Assembly: GCA_003058495.1 (NCBI GenBank)
Contig: QBVC01000020.1
Coordinates: forward strand, 120,551-184,550
From: a gamma proteobacterium symbiont of Ctena orbiculata
Lineage (GTDB): Bacteria; Pseudomonadota; Gammaproteobacteria; Chromatiales; Chromatiaceae
Length of the DNA: 64,000 bases
Direction of reading: 5' to 3'
Shown here: positions 56,847 to 64,000 of the stretch, piece by piece
Layout of the letters: the number at the start of each line of letters is the position of its first letter
How positions within the stretch are numbered: position 1 is the first letter of the stretch
The notes under the pieces: model-generated
What the model saw: the letters and a program-made list of their open reading frames with translations, nothing else
Database searches by the model: none
What the model was told of the DNA's origin: nothing
Translations under genes and position numbers: made by a program

Positions 56847-58403
56847 ATGACGGAGAGACCCAAACCGGTTGCCCTGATCATCCTCGATGGCTGGGGTCAT
56901 AGCGAGGAGAGAGATGCCAACGCCATCGCCAACGCAGACACGCCGGTTTGGGATCGCCTGTGGCGGGAACATCCGCACACCCTGATCAATACCTCCGGCG
57001 CCTCTGTCGGTCTGCCGGGGGGGCAGATGGGCAACTCTGAAGTCGGCCATCTCAATCTCGGGGCCGGCCGGGTGGTCTATCAGGAGTTCACCCGGGTCAG
57101 CCGTTCCATCCGCACAGGCTCCTTTTTCTCCAACGAGACCCTGACCGAGGCGGTCGACAGGGCGGCTGCGAAGCGGAAGGCGGTACATATCATGGGGCTG
57201 CTCTCCCCGGGAGGGGTGCACAGCCATGAGGAGCATATCCATGCGATGATCAAATTGGCCGTGGATCGGGGCGTGGAAGATGTCTATCTGCACGCCTTTC
57301 TCGACGGCAGGGATACCCCGCCAAAGAGCGCCGAGGCCTCGATCATCGCTGCCAACGGGGTCTTTGAGACCCTTGGCAAGGGGCGGATCGCCAGCCTGAC
57401 CGGCCGCTACTACGCCATGGACAGGGATCACCGCTGGGAAAGAACCGAGCAGGCCTATGAGCTGCTGGTGGAAGGCAGGGCCAACTATCGGGTCGAGGAT
57501 GCAGTGCAGGGACTCCGCGACGCCTATCAGCGGGGGGAGAGCGACGAGTTCGTAAAGACCACGGCAATCGTTCCCCCCGGGATGGCGCCGGCCACCGTTG
57601 ACGACGGCGATGTGATCTTCTTCCTCAACTACCGGGCCGATCGCGCCCGCCAGTTGACCAGCGCCTTCATCGAGGATGAGTTCGAGGGCTTCGAACGCAG
57701 GCATCGGCCCGATCTGGGGGGATTCGTCAGCCTCACCCGCTATCACAAACGCTTCGGGATACCGGTGGCCTTTCCTCCGGAAAAGCTGCGCAACGTATTT
57801 GGTGAAACGATTGCCAAACAGGGGTTGCGTCAACTGCGGCTGGCGGAGACGGAGAAGTATGCCCATGTCACCTTCTTCTTCAACGGGGGACGCGAGCGCC
57901 CCTTCGAGGGAGAGGAGCGAATCCTGGTGCCCTCACCGAAGGTGGCGACCTACGACCTCCAGCCCGAGATGAGCGCCGGGGAGGTTACCGGCCACCTCGT
58001 GGAGGCGATCGAGGGCGGCAAGTATGATGTCATCATATGCAACTACGCCAATAGCGATATGGTGGGACATACCGGCAACTACGAGGCGGCGAAGGTTGCC
58101 ATCGAAACCCTCGATCGCTCGCTGGGACGGATCCTTACGGCGATCCGGGAGGCGGACGGCGAGCTGCTGATCACCGCGGATCACGGCAACGCCGAACAGA
58201 TGGAGGATTACGAAAACCATCAGCCCCATACCGCTCATACCACCAATCCCGTGCCGCTGATCTATGTGGGACGAAGCGGTGCCGAGTTGGTTGAAGGCGG
58301 CGCCCTGTGCGATATATCCCCAACCCTGCTGAAGATGATGGGTGTGGCACAGCCGGATGAGATGCAAGGACATCCATTGATCAACTTTCTGCAGGAGGCC
58401 TGA
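56847..58403 (+). CDS. gpmI: 2,3-bisphosphoglycerate-independent phosphoglycerate mutase
   Basis: GpmI interconverts 3- and 2-phosphoglycerate using two Mn ions. The 518-residue product (E. coli 514) has [18 protein letters not shown] with metal Asp, [17 protein letters not shown] with catalytic Ser, and [14 protein letters not shown] and [11 protein letters not shown] metal loops. The ATG at 56847 is chosen; a TTG two codons earlier is in frame. envC starts three bases after the stop. Confidence 0.98.
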   Translation: MTERPKPVALIILDGWGHSEERDANAIANADTPVWDRLWREHPHTLINTSGASVGLPGGQMGNSEVGHLNLGAGRVVYQEFTRVSRSIRTGSFFSNETLTEAVDRAAAKRKAVHIMGLLSPGGVHSHEEHIHAMIKLAVDRGVEDVYLHAFLDGRDTPPKSAEASIIAANGVFETLGKGRIASLTGRYYAMDRDHRWERTEQAYELLVEGRANYRVEDAVQGLRDAYQRGESDEFVKTTAIVPPGMAPATVDDGDVIFFLNYRADRARQLTSAFIEDEFEGFERRHRPDLGGFVSLTRYHKRFGIPVAFPPEKLRNVFGETIAKQGLRQLRLAETEKYAHVTFFFNGGRERPFEGEERILVPSPKVATYDLQPEMSAGEVTGHLVEAIEGGKYDVIICNYANSDMVGHTGNYEAAKVAIETLDRSLGRILTAIREADGELLITADHGNAEQMEDYENHQPHTAHTTNPVPLIYVGRSGAELVEGGALCDISPTLLKMMGVAQPDEMQGHPLINFLQEA

Positions 58404-58406
58404 TCG

Positions 58407-59720
58407 ATGGCAAGGGCGAGTGGCCTCCTGGCCCTCTCACTGGGTTTGGTAATAGCATTCTCAACCCAACCCATGATCGCCCAGGAGTCACCGCAGGATA
58501 CCCGGGAAAGGCTGGAACAGGTAAAAAAACGCATCCAGATACTGCAGAAGCAGCTACGCACCACCAAAGGGAAGCATGAGGAGCACAGCCAGGCCCTGCA
58601 GAAGACGGAGCGCAAGATCGGCGATTTCGCACGGCGTATCCGGGCCACGGGACAGAGCCTGAAGCGGCAGCAGCGGCGTCTGGCCGAACTGGAGCGGGAC
58701 CGGGCCGATGCCCGTCTCCACCTGGATCAGCATCGGGCCTCCCTCGAGGGGCAGATCCGGGCAGGCTATGCCATGGGCCGGCAGGAGAAGTTGAAGATCC
58801 TGCTCAATCAGCAGGATCCCGCGGTGGTCAGCCGCATCATGGTCTACTATGACTATTTCAACACGGCCCGCGTCGCGCAGATGAAGCGAATAGAAAAGAG
58901 TCTGCGCCAATTGAGGTCCATCGAGCGGGAGATCGCCCAGGAGGAGCAGCGTTTGCAACAGCTGCTGGCGAAGAATCAAAACCAGAAGCGGCAGCTGGAG
59001 GCAGCCAGGCATGGGCGCAAGGAGATCATCGCCAACCTCAACCGGCATCTCAAGGACAAGGGGGTGGAGCTGGACAGCCTCAAGTCGGATGAGAAGCAGC
59101 TTCGCACCCTGCTCGACGACCTCCAACAGGCGCTCTCCGACATCCCCATCGACTCCACCGCCCATGTGCCCTTCGACTCCCGCAAGGGCAAACTTCCCTG
59201 GCCGTCGCGGGGGCGCCTGGTGGCGAGTTTCGGTTCCCGAAGAGAGGTGGGCAAACTCAAGTGGGACGGGGTGTTGATCGCCGCGCCGGAGGGCCAGGAG
59301 GTGCGCGCCATCCATCATGGCCGGGTTGCCTTCGCCGACTGGTTGAGGGGCTTCGGCCTGCTGCTGATCATCGATCACGGCGACGGCTACATGAGCCTCT
59401 ACGGTCACAACCAGAGCCTGTTCAAGGAGACAGGGGAGTGGGTGGAGCCGGGGGAAGTGGTGGCCCAGGTGGGCAACAGCGGCGGCCGGACCACATCCGG
59501 TATCTACTTCGGTATCAGGCACAATGGGCAGCCGAAGAACCCGACCCAGTGGTGTCAGCGCATCAGAGGCAGAAAAATTGCCGATTGGGGACGTAAAATC
59601 AATGAAAAGGAACTATCTTTTTATCCAATCACTCACATTTTTCAAGGCCCGGACGCCACAATGGGTGTTGATAGACTGACAAGCCGCAGCCCAGGCAATG
59701 AACTGGCTGCACCTTTATAG
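58407..59720 (+). CDS. envC: Murein hydrolase activator EnvC
   Basis: EnvC activates AmiA/AmiB amidases at the septum. The 437-residue product has a signal peptide (about 1-25), a long coiled coil (about 30-265) and a C-terminal LytM domain: PWPSRGRLVASFGSRR, APEGQEVRAIHHGRVAFADW, IIDHGDGYMSLYGHN, GNSGGRTTSGIYFGIR. As in E. coli EnvC, the first zinc His (HxxxD) is missing, so the domain is regulatory. The family normally ends near NPTQWC (about residue 383); here about 54 more residues run into the space before ctpA. The tail is AT-richer than the gene and could come from a lost stop. Confidence 0.93.
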   Translation: MARASGLLALSLGLVIAFSTQPMIAQESPQDTRERLEQVKKRIQILQKQLRTTKGKHEEHSQALQKTERKIGDFARRIRATGQSLKRQQRRLAELERDRADARLHLDQHRASLEGQIRAGYAMGRQEKLKILLNQQDPAVVSRIMVYYDYFNTARVAQMKRIEKSLRQLRSIEREIAQEEQRLQQLLAKNQNQKRQLEAARHGRKEIIANLNRHLKDKGVELDSLKSDEKQLRTLLDDLQQALSDIPIDSTAHVPFDSRKGKLPWPSRGRLVASFGSRREVGKLKWDGVLIAAPEGQEVRAIHHGRVAFADWLRGFGLLLIIDHGDGYMSLYGHNQSLFKETGEWVEPGEVVAQVGNSGGRTTSGIYFGIRHNGQPKNPTQWCQRIRGRKIADWGRKINEKELSFYPITHIFQGPDATMGVDRLTSRSPGNELAAPL

Positions 59721-59729
59721 GAAAAACAG

Positions 59730-61061
59730 ATGATTAGAGTTGTAACACAAGCTTCCCGGATAGCGCTCAGCCTGCTTTTGGTGACGCTCAGCCTTGCGCT
59801 GATAGCGGATCAGGCACACGGGAAAGAGGACCTGCAGAGTCTGCCCCTGCAGCAGTTGCGCACCTTTGCCGATATCTTCGGCCGCATCAAGGCGAACTAT
59901 GTGGAACCGGTGGATGACGAGGTGCTGCTGGAGAATGCGATACGCGGCATGGTCTCCGGCCTCGATCCCCACTCCAACTACCTGGACGCCGACGACTATA
60001 AAGAGCTGCAGGTGGGCACCAAGGGGGAATTCGGCGGCCTGGGTATCGAGGTGGGCATGGAGGACGGCTTCGTCAAGGTTATCTCCCCGATTGACGATAC
60101 CCCGGCCCAGCGGGCCGGCGTGCGCAGCGGTGACCTGATCGTTCGCCTCGACGATACCCCGGTCAAGGGGCTCAGCCTGAACGAGGCGGTGGCGCTGATG
60201 CGGGGCAAGCCAGGTACCTCCCTCGAGCTGACCATCGTGCGCAAGGGCGAAGAGAAACCGATCAAGATCACGGTTGTGCGCGACATCATCCGGGTGGTGA
60301 GCATCAAGAGCCGGCTGCTCGACAAGCGCTTCGCCTACCTGCGCATCTCCCAGTTCCAGGCGAACACCACCAGCGACATGCTGAAGTCCCTCGACAAGCT
60401 GAAAAGCGAGATCGAGGGGCCGTTGCTGGGCATGGTGCTCGATCTGAGAAACAATCCCGGCGGGGTGCTCAACGCCGCGGTCTCGGTCAGCGACGCCTTT
60501 CTGGAGTCGGGGCTGATCGTCTACACCGAGGGAAGAGAGAGCGAATCCCAGTTGCGCTTCGAGGCGGCGCCTGACGACGTCCTCGATGGCGCGCCGATCG
60601 TGGTCCTGGTCAACGAAGGCTCGGCCTCCGCCTCGGAGATCGTTGCCGGTGCGCTGCAGGATCAGAACCGCGCCGTGATCATGGGCAGCCGCACCTTCGG
60701 CAAGGGCTCGGTTCAGACCATCATACCGATTACCGATACCGCCGCGGTCAAGCTGACGACGGCAAGATACTTCACCCCTTCCGGACGCTCGATTCAGGCC
60801 GAGGGGATCGAGCCCGATATCGAGCTGGAGGAGCTGACCCTCTCCAAGACGGAAGAGAGCCAGGTCAAGCCGATCAAGGAGTCGAACCTCTCCGGCCACC
60901 TGCTCAACGGCAATGGAGATGAGCCGGAGTCGAGTGAGGCGCCGGGAGCGGAGCCGGTCGATGAGAACGAGGAGCTGGTGAAGAGCGACTACCAGCTGGG
61001 TGAGGCGCTGAACCTGCTCAAGGGCCTTGTCATCCTGCGTAGCAAGCGAACCGCGGGCTGA
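59730..61061 (+). CDS. ctpA: Carboxyl-terminal processing peptidase (S41)
   Basis: The 443-residue periplasmic protease has a signal peptide, a PDZ domain (about 90-175, GGLGIEVGMEDGFVKVISPI and GVRSGDLIVRLDDTPV) and the S41 domain with the catalytic Ser in NEGSASASEIVAGAL and Lys in GSRTFGKGSVQ. The C-terminus is acidic. Such proteases trim periplasmic and cell-wall proteins. The position after envC suits a cell-wall role. The ATG at 59730 lies nine bases after the envC stop, with AGGAAAAACAG upstream. Confidence 0.96.
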   Translation: MIRVVTQASRIALSLLLVTLSLALIADQAHGKEDLQSLPLQQLRTFADIFGRIKANYVEPVDDEVLLENAIRGMVSGLDPHSNYLDADDYKELQVGTKGEFGGLGIEVGMEDGFVKVISPIDDTPAQRAGVRSGDLIVRLDDTPVKGLSLNEAVALMRGKPGTSLELTIVRKGEEKPIKITVVRDIIRVVSIKSRLLDKRFAYLRISQFQANTTSDMLKSLDKLKSEIEGPLLGMVLDLRNNPGGVLNAAVSVSDAFLESGLIVYTEGRESESQLRFEAAPDDVLDGAPIVVLVNEGSASASEIVAGALQDQNRAVIMGSRTFGKGSVQTIIPITDTAAVKLTTARYFTPSGRSIQAEGIEPDIELEELTLSKTEESQVKPIKESNLSGHLLNGNGDEPESSEAPGAEPVDENEELVKSDYQLGEALNLLKGLVILRSKRTAG

Positions 61062-61074
61062 TCGAGAGCGGTCC

Positions 61075-61905
61075 ATGTACCGATACGCCCTGCTGCTCTG
61101 CATGATCTGTTTGCCGGCGGCCCCGCCCATTGCCGCGGCGGATGAGGGCGAAGCGCTGCCGCCAGCGGTGAAAATCGCCCTGATTATCGATGATCTCGGC
61201 AACCAGCTGATGGCGGGGGAGCAGGCGCTTGCCCTGCCCGGCGCCATAACCTACGCGTTTCTGCCCCAGACCCCCTTTGCCTGGCAGCTGGCCAGCAGGG
61301 CCCACGAGTTGAACAAGGAGGTGATGCTGCACCAGCCGATGGAGTCGGACAGCGGCAATCGTCTGGGCAATGGCGCATTGACCCTGGACATGTCGAGAGA
61401 GCGGTTCACCCATACCCTCAGGCGCAACCTCGCCTCCATTCCCTATGTCGCGGGGGTGAACAACCACATGGGTAGCCTGTTGACCAGGGATCCCACGGCG
61501 ATGCGCTGGCTGATGGGCGTGCTGCGCGTCAATGGACTCTACTACATCGACAGCCGCACCACCGATGCCACCGTCGCCGAACGTACCGCCAACAGAAACC
61601 TGGTCGCCGCCTCGCGCCGGCATGTCTTCCTCGACAACCTGCCCCAGGCCCAGGCGATCAGAGAGCAGCTGCGCAAGCTGATCGAGCTGGCCCGCGAGCA
61701 GGGAGGCGCGATCGGAATCGCCCACCCCTACCCGCAGACCCTGGCCCTGCTGCGCAGGGAGCTGCCCAAGCTCGAACGCCAGGGAGTCGAGCTGGTACCC
61801 GTTTCTCAACTTGTCTATTCAGGGAGGCCGCTATGGCACGCGTACTCGTCCCCCTCGCCCAAGGATGCGAAGAGCTTGAAGCCGTCACCATCACGGATCT
61901 ACTGA
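61075..61905 (+). CDS. Divergent polysaccharide deacetylase family protein (YibQ type)
   Basis: The 276-residue product has a signal peptide (LLLCMICLPAAPPIAAA) and the DUF610 pattern ALIIDDLGNQLMAGEQALAL, YAFLPQTPFAWQLA, EVMLHQPMES, VAGVNNHMGSLLT and YIDSRTTDATVA. This is the deacetylase-like fold of YibQ, which follows envC in E. coli too. The ATG at 61075 is preferred to GTG/ATG-like starts further up. Its last 24 residues (from 61833) overlap the DJ-1 gene in another frame by 73 bases and look unlike the family, so the original stop may be lost. Confidence 0.85.
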   Translation: MYRYALLLCMICLPAAPPIAAADEGEALPPAVKIALIIDDLGNQLMAGEQALALPGAITYAFLPQTPFAWQLASRAHELNKEVMLHQPMESDSGNRLGNGALTLDMSRERFTHTLRRNLASIPYVAGVNNHMGSLLTRDPTAMRWLMGVLRVNGLYYIDSRTTDATVAERTANRNLVAASRRHVFLDNLPQAQAIREQLRKLIELAREQGGAIGIAHPYPQTLALLRRELPKLERQGVELVPVSQLVYSGRPLWHAYSSPSPKDAKSLKPSPSRIY

Positions 61906-62381
61906 CCCGGGCGGGCATCGAGGTCGTCACCGCCGGGCTGCAGGCGGGGCCGGTCAAGGCCTCCCGGGGCATCACCCTGGTCCCCGACACCACCCTCGAT
62001 GCGGTGATGGATGAGGCGTTCGATATGATGGTGCTCCCCGGCGGCCTGCCCGGCGCCGACCATCTCGATGCCGACCCCCGTATCCATGAGCTGCTGCAGC
62101 GCCTCCACCAAAAGGGCGGCTTCACCGCGGCGATCTGCGCCGCGCCCAAGGTGCTGGCCGGGGCGGGCCTGCTCGACGGCCGTCGCGCCACCAGCTACCC
62201 GGGGGTGCTGGACAACATGGATCTGCCCAGGGTCGACGTGCAGCTCGAATCCGTGGTCAGCGACGAGCGGGTGATCACCTCCCGCGGACCCGGAACGGCG
62301 ATGGACTTCGCCCTGGAGCTGATCGAGAAGCTGAGCGGGCGGGAGACCAGGGACCAGGTCGAGCAGGGGCTGGTGCGCTGA
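61833..62381 (+). CDS. DJ-1/PfpI family protein
   Basis: The 182-residue protein is a DJ-1/YajL-like single-domain protein: VLVPLAQGCEELEAVTITDLL, VLPGGLPGADHL and the nucleophile elbow ICAAPKVLAGAGLL with the conserved Cys, plus SYPGV and GPGTAMDFAL. YajL-like members protect against oxidation and glyoxal damage. The ATG at 61833 lies inside the yibQ frame; GGGAGGCCGCT is a good ribosome site nine bases upstream. Confidence 0.92.
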   Translation: MARVLVPLAQGCEELEAVTITDLLTRAGIEVVTAGLQAGPVKASRGITLVPDTTLDAVMDEAFDMMVLPGGLPGADHLDADPRIHELLQRLHQKGGFTAAICAAPKVLAGAGLLDGRRATSYPGVLDNMDLPRVDVQLESVVSDERVITSRGPGTAMDFALELIEKLSGRETRDQVEQGLVR

Positions 62382-62613
62382 CGCTTCGCTGAAACCTTAA
62401 CTCCACGGCTTCAATCTGTCGGTATAGGTTAGCCATCTCCTGGCCACGGCGCGGGCGGTTGGCCGCACCGTCGGTGAAATCCCGGGTAGCGGCCTCGCAT
62501 CCGGCGCAATCAAATCATTCCAAGATACGTGAATATTACCGGCTTGGTCCGAAAATGCAGTTGCTATACTTGCGAAGCAGAATACTAAACCGAGACGCAA
62601 GGAGGGAGATGAA

Positions 62614-64000
62614 ATGGAGAGACATCTGCGGAATCAGATTGAAAGGATCATCGACGAGGGCCAGGGAAAGGCGCACAGTGTGATCATTCAGATGGACACG
62701 GGAAAGGAGGAGACCGAGGAACTCATCTCCATTGCCAGCCAGGCCATCATCGGCCGCAATATGTTTCTGAGCGCCCGGGATGCGCTCCCCCCTCCCGCGG
62801 AAAAACTGCAGCGGACCACGAAGGCGTCACGGGGCAGAAAGAGCCGCCGGCGCCGGCTCCCGGATACCAAGAGCATGGCCGAATTTGTCGCCACCATGGG
62901 CTTCAAGGCCACAAGAAAGACAATCGAGCGGGCGGCGAGACGCTCATTGATCCCGCTGCTTGAGTCGGATATCGCAAAGCGGCTCGTGAGCGACCGCAAG
63001 GGTGCAAGGATAGGCCATTTCTGGAGCGCCGCCAGCGCGGTGCTTGAGCTGAGCAAGGACGACCTCGCCCGCTTGCCGAAGGATGTTCCGGGCATCAGGG
63101 ATGTCTTTGTCAATCGACCGGTCACCCTGCCGCCGGTTGTCCGAGTCGATCCCGCCCGTCTCCCCCGAACCGTGCAGGAAAACAAGACATCCGCCTGGGG
63201 GGTGGAGGCCATCGGGGCCCTGGCAACCTGGGGTGCCTACGGGGCAAAGGGCAGCGGCGTCAAGGTCGCGGTGCTCGATACCGGCATCGATGCCGATCAC
63301 CCTGACCTGCAAGGGAGGATAACCACCAACGATTTTGCCGAGTTCGACAGCGACGGGAATACCGTGGACGGTGCGGCGGTCCGCGACACCGGGAGGCACG
63401 GCACCCACTGCTGCGGCACGGTCGCGGGGGGCAACGCATCGGGTCACTGGATAGGTGTGGCGCCGGAGGTCTCGCTGGCAGCGGGGGTCGTGCTGCCGCG
63501 GGGGCGCGGCACCGATGCCCAGATCCTTGCCGGCATGCAGTGGGCCATCGACCGCGATGTGGACGTCATCAGCATGTCGCTGGGCGGTTTGAGCATGAGC
63601 CCCGAGGTCCTCGATACCTACACCCGGATGATCATCACCGCCAATCGATTGGGTATCTCTGTTGTGGTTGCCATCGGCAACGAGGGAAGCCAGACCTCGG
63701 GGGCCCCCGGCAACGACTACTTCGCCTTCACCGTCGGCGCCACCGACGCGGAAGACCGGGCCGCCGGCTTTTCCGGCGGGCGCACCCAGGTGATCAATGA
63801 GTCGCGCTACATCCGTTCGGATGCACTGCCCCTTGTCTATTCGAAACCCGATGTGTCTGCACCCGGGGTGGGGGTGAAATCGGCAGTGCCCAGGGGCCGC
63901 TACGAGGCCTGGAACGGCACCTCCATGGCGACACCCCACGTGGCGGGGGCGATCGCGCTGCTGCTCAGCGCCACGGATATCAGGAGCAATGTCGCCGCAA
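62614..64000 (+). CDS. Subtilisin-like S8 serine protease, N-terminal part
   Basis: The open frame runs from ATG 62614 to the window edge, giving 462 residues. The ribosome site is GGAGGGAG. The S8 catalytic set is complete: Asp222 in VAVLDTGIDADH, His262 in GRHGTHCCGTVAGG, Asn356 in VAIGNEGSQTSG and Ser437 in NGTSMATPHVAGA. No signal peptide or membrane span starts the protein; the first 200 residues are a charged region with KSRRRRLP (about 75-82) and a part resembling a subtilase propeptide (LELSKDDLARLPKDVPGIRD). So it may act in the cytosol or be exported unusually. The C-terminus is outside the window. Confidence 0.9.
   Translation, partial: MERHLRNQIERIIDEGQGKAHSVIIQMDTGKEETEELISIASQAIIGRNMFLSARDALPPPAEKLQRTTKASRGRKSRRRRLPDTKSMAEFVATMGFKATRKTIERAARRSLIPLLESDIAKRLVSDRKGARIGHFWSAASAVLELSKDDLARLPKDVPGIRDVFVNRPVTLPPVVRVDPARLPRTVQENKTSAWGVEAIGALATWGAYGAKGSGVKVAVLDTGIDADHPDLQGRITTNDFAEFDSDGNTVDGAAVRDTGRHGTHCCGTVAGGNASGHWIGVAPEVSLAAGVVLPRGRGTDAQILAGMQWAIDRDVDVISMSLGGLSMSPEVLDTYTRMIITANRLGISVVVAIGNEGSQTSGAPGNDYFAFTVGATDAEDRAAGFSGGRTQVINESRYIRSDALPLVYSKPDVSAPGVGVKSAVPRGRYEAWNGTSMATPHVAGAIALLLSATDIRSNVAA

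Noticed and set aside
59715..61247. 510-codon minus-strand frame opposite ctpA
   Set aside because: Antisense shadow of ctpA and yibQ, both with catalytic or family motifs.

Overview
The window is a chromosomal segment of a gammaproteobacterium that contains the dnaA/dnaN origin region. Supporting evidence is the rpmH-rnpA-yidD-yidC-mnmE block reading left and dnaA-dnaN-recF-gyrB reading right, the gammaproteobacterial glyQ-glyS-gmhB-plsC cluster, the yibN/secB/gpsA and gpmI/envC/yibQ clusters laid out much as in Escherichia coli, and an NtrBC-controlled glnA. Cytochrome c prime, bacteriohemerythrin, rhodanese, TusA and a diiron beta-lactamase-fold protein suggest a microaerobic sulfur-oxidising lineage, perhaps Chromatiales or a Sedimenticola/Thiodiazotropha relative. 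That last step is inference. No rRNA, tRNA, CRISPR array, transposase or prophage gene was seen.

Layout. Positions 1-883 hold the end of a transglutaminase-like (TgpA) gene and a YdcH-family gene. Positions 1306-5743 hold a minus-strand island of four genes: a CHASE2 membrane sensor without an output domain, a secreted protein of unknown function, a secreted caspase-fold protease with a C-terminal PDZ-like domain, and a lipoprotein with TPR-like repeats. Positions 5809-16101 are the origin region, with a candidate oriC between dnaA and dnaN. A nested inverted repeat (16108-16318) separates gyrB from the convergent plsC-gmhB-MazG-like-glyS-glyQ operon. Positions 21022-23931 hold a frameshifted DUF2780 gene and an overlapping PP-loop ATPase-TusA-CDF transporter operon. 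Positions 23931-29179 are a nitrogen-control unit: glnA behind two NtrC boxes and a sigma54 promoter, and ntrBC behind a third NtrC box.

Positions 29180-41889 are mixed housekeeping and accessory genes (SGNH hydrolase, endonuclease V, an ODP-type beta-lactamase-fold protein, a cache-like sensor, hemE, a beta-hydroxyacid dehydrogenase, hemerythrin, a CAP-domain lipoprotein, ppc). Here two 26-codon paralogous genes for single-span membrane proteins flank the hemerythrin gene. Positions 42024-56640 hold a very large FAD/Fe-S oxidoreductase, cytochrome c prime, PilZ, cca, TraB, cysC, an HDOD protein, a class 1B pyrD, trmL, gpsA, secB, rhodanese and an ArsR regulator. Positions 56847-64000 hold gpmI-envC-ctpA-yibQ-DJ-1 and a subtilase that runs off the window.

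The best candidates for undescribed biology are the CHASE2/caspase island and the pair of 26-residue membrane proteins. Also notable are the PP-loop/TusA/CDF operon, the broken DUF2780 gene and the run of TTG start codons.
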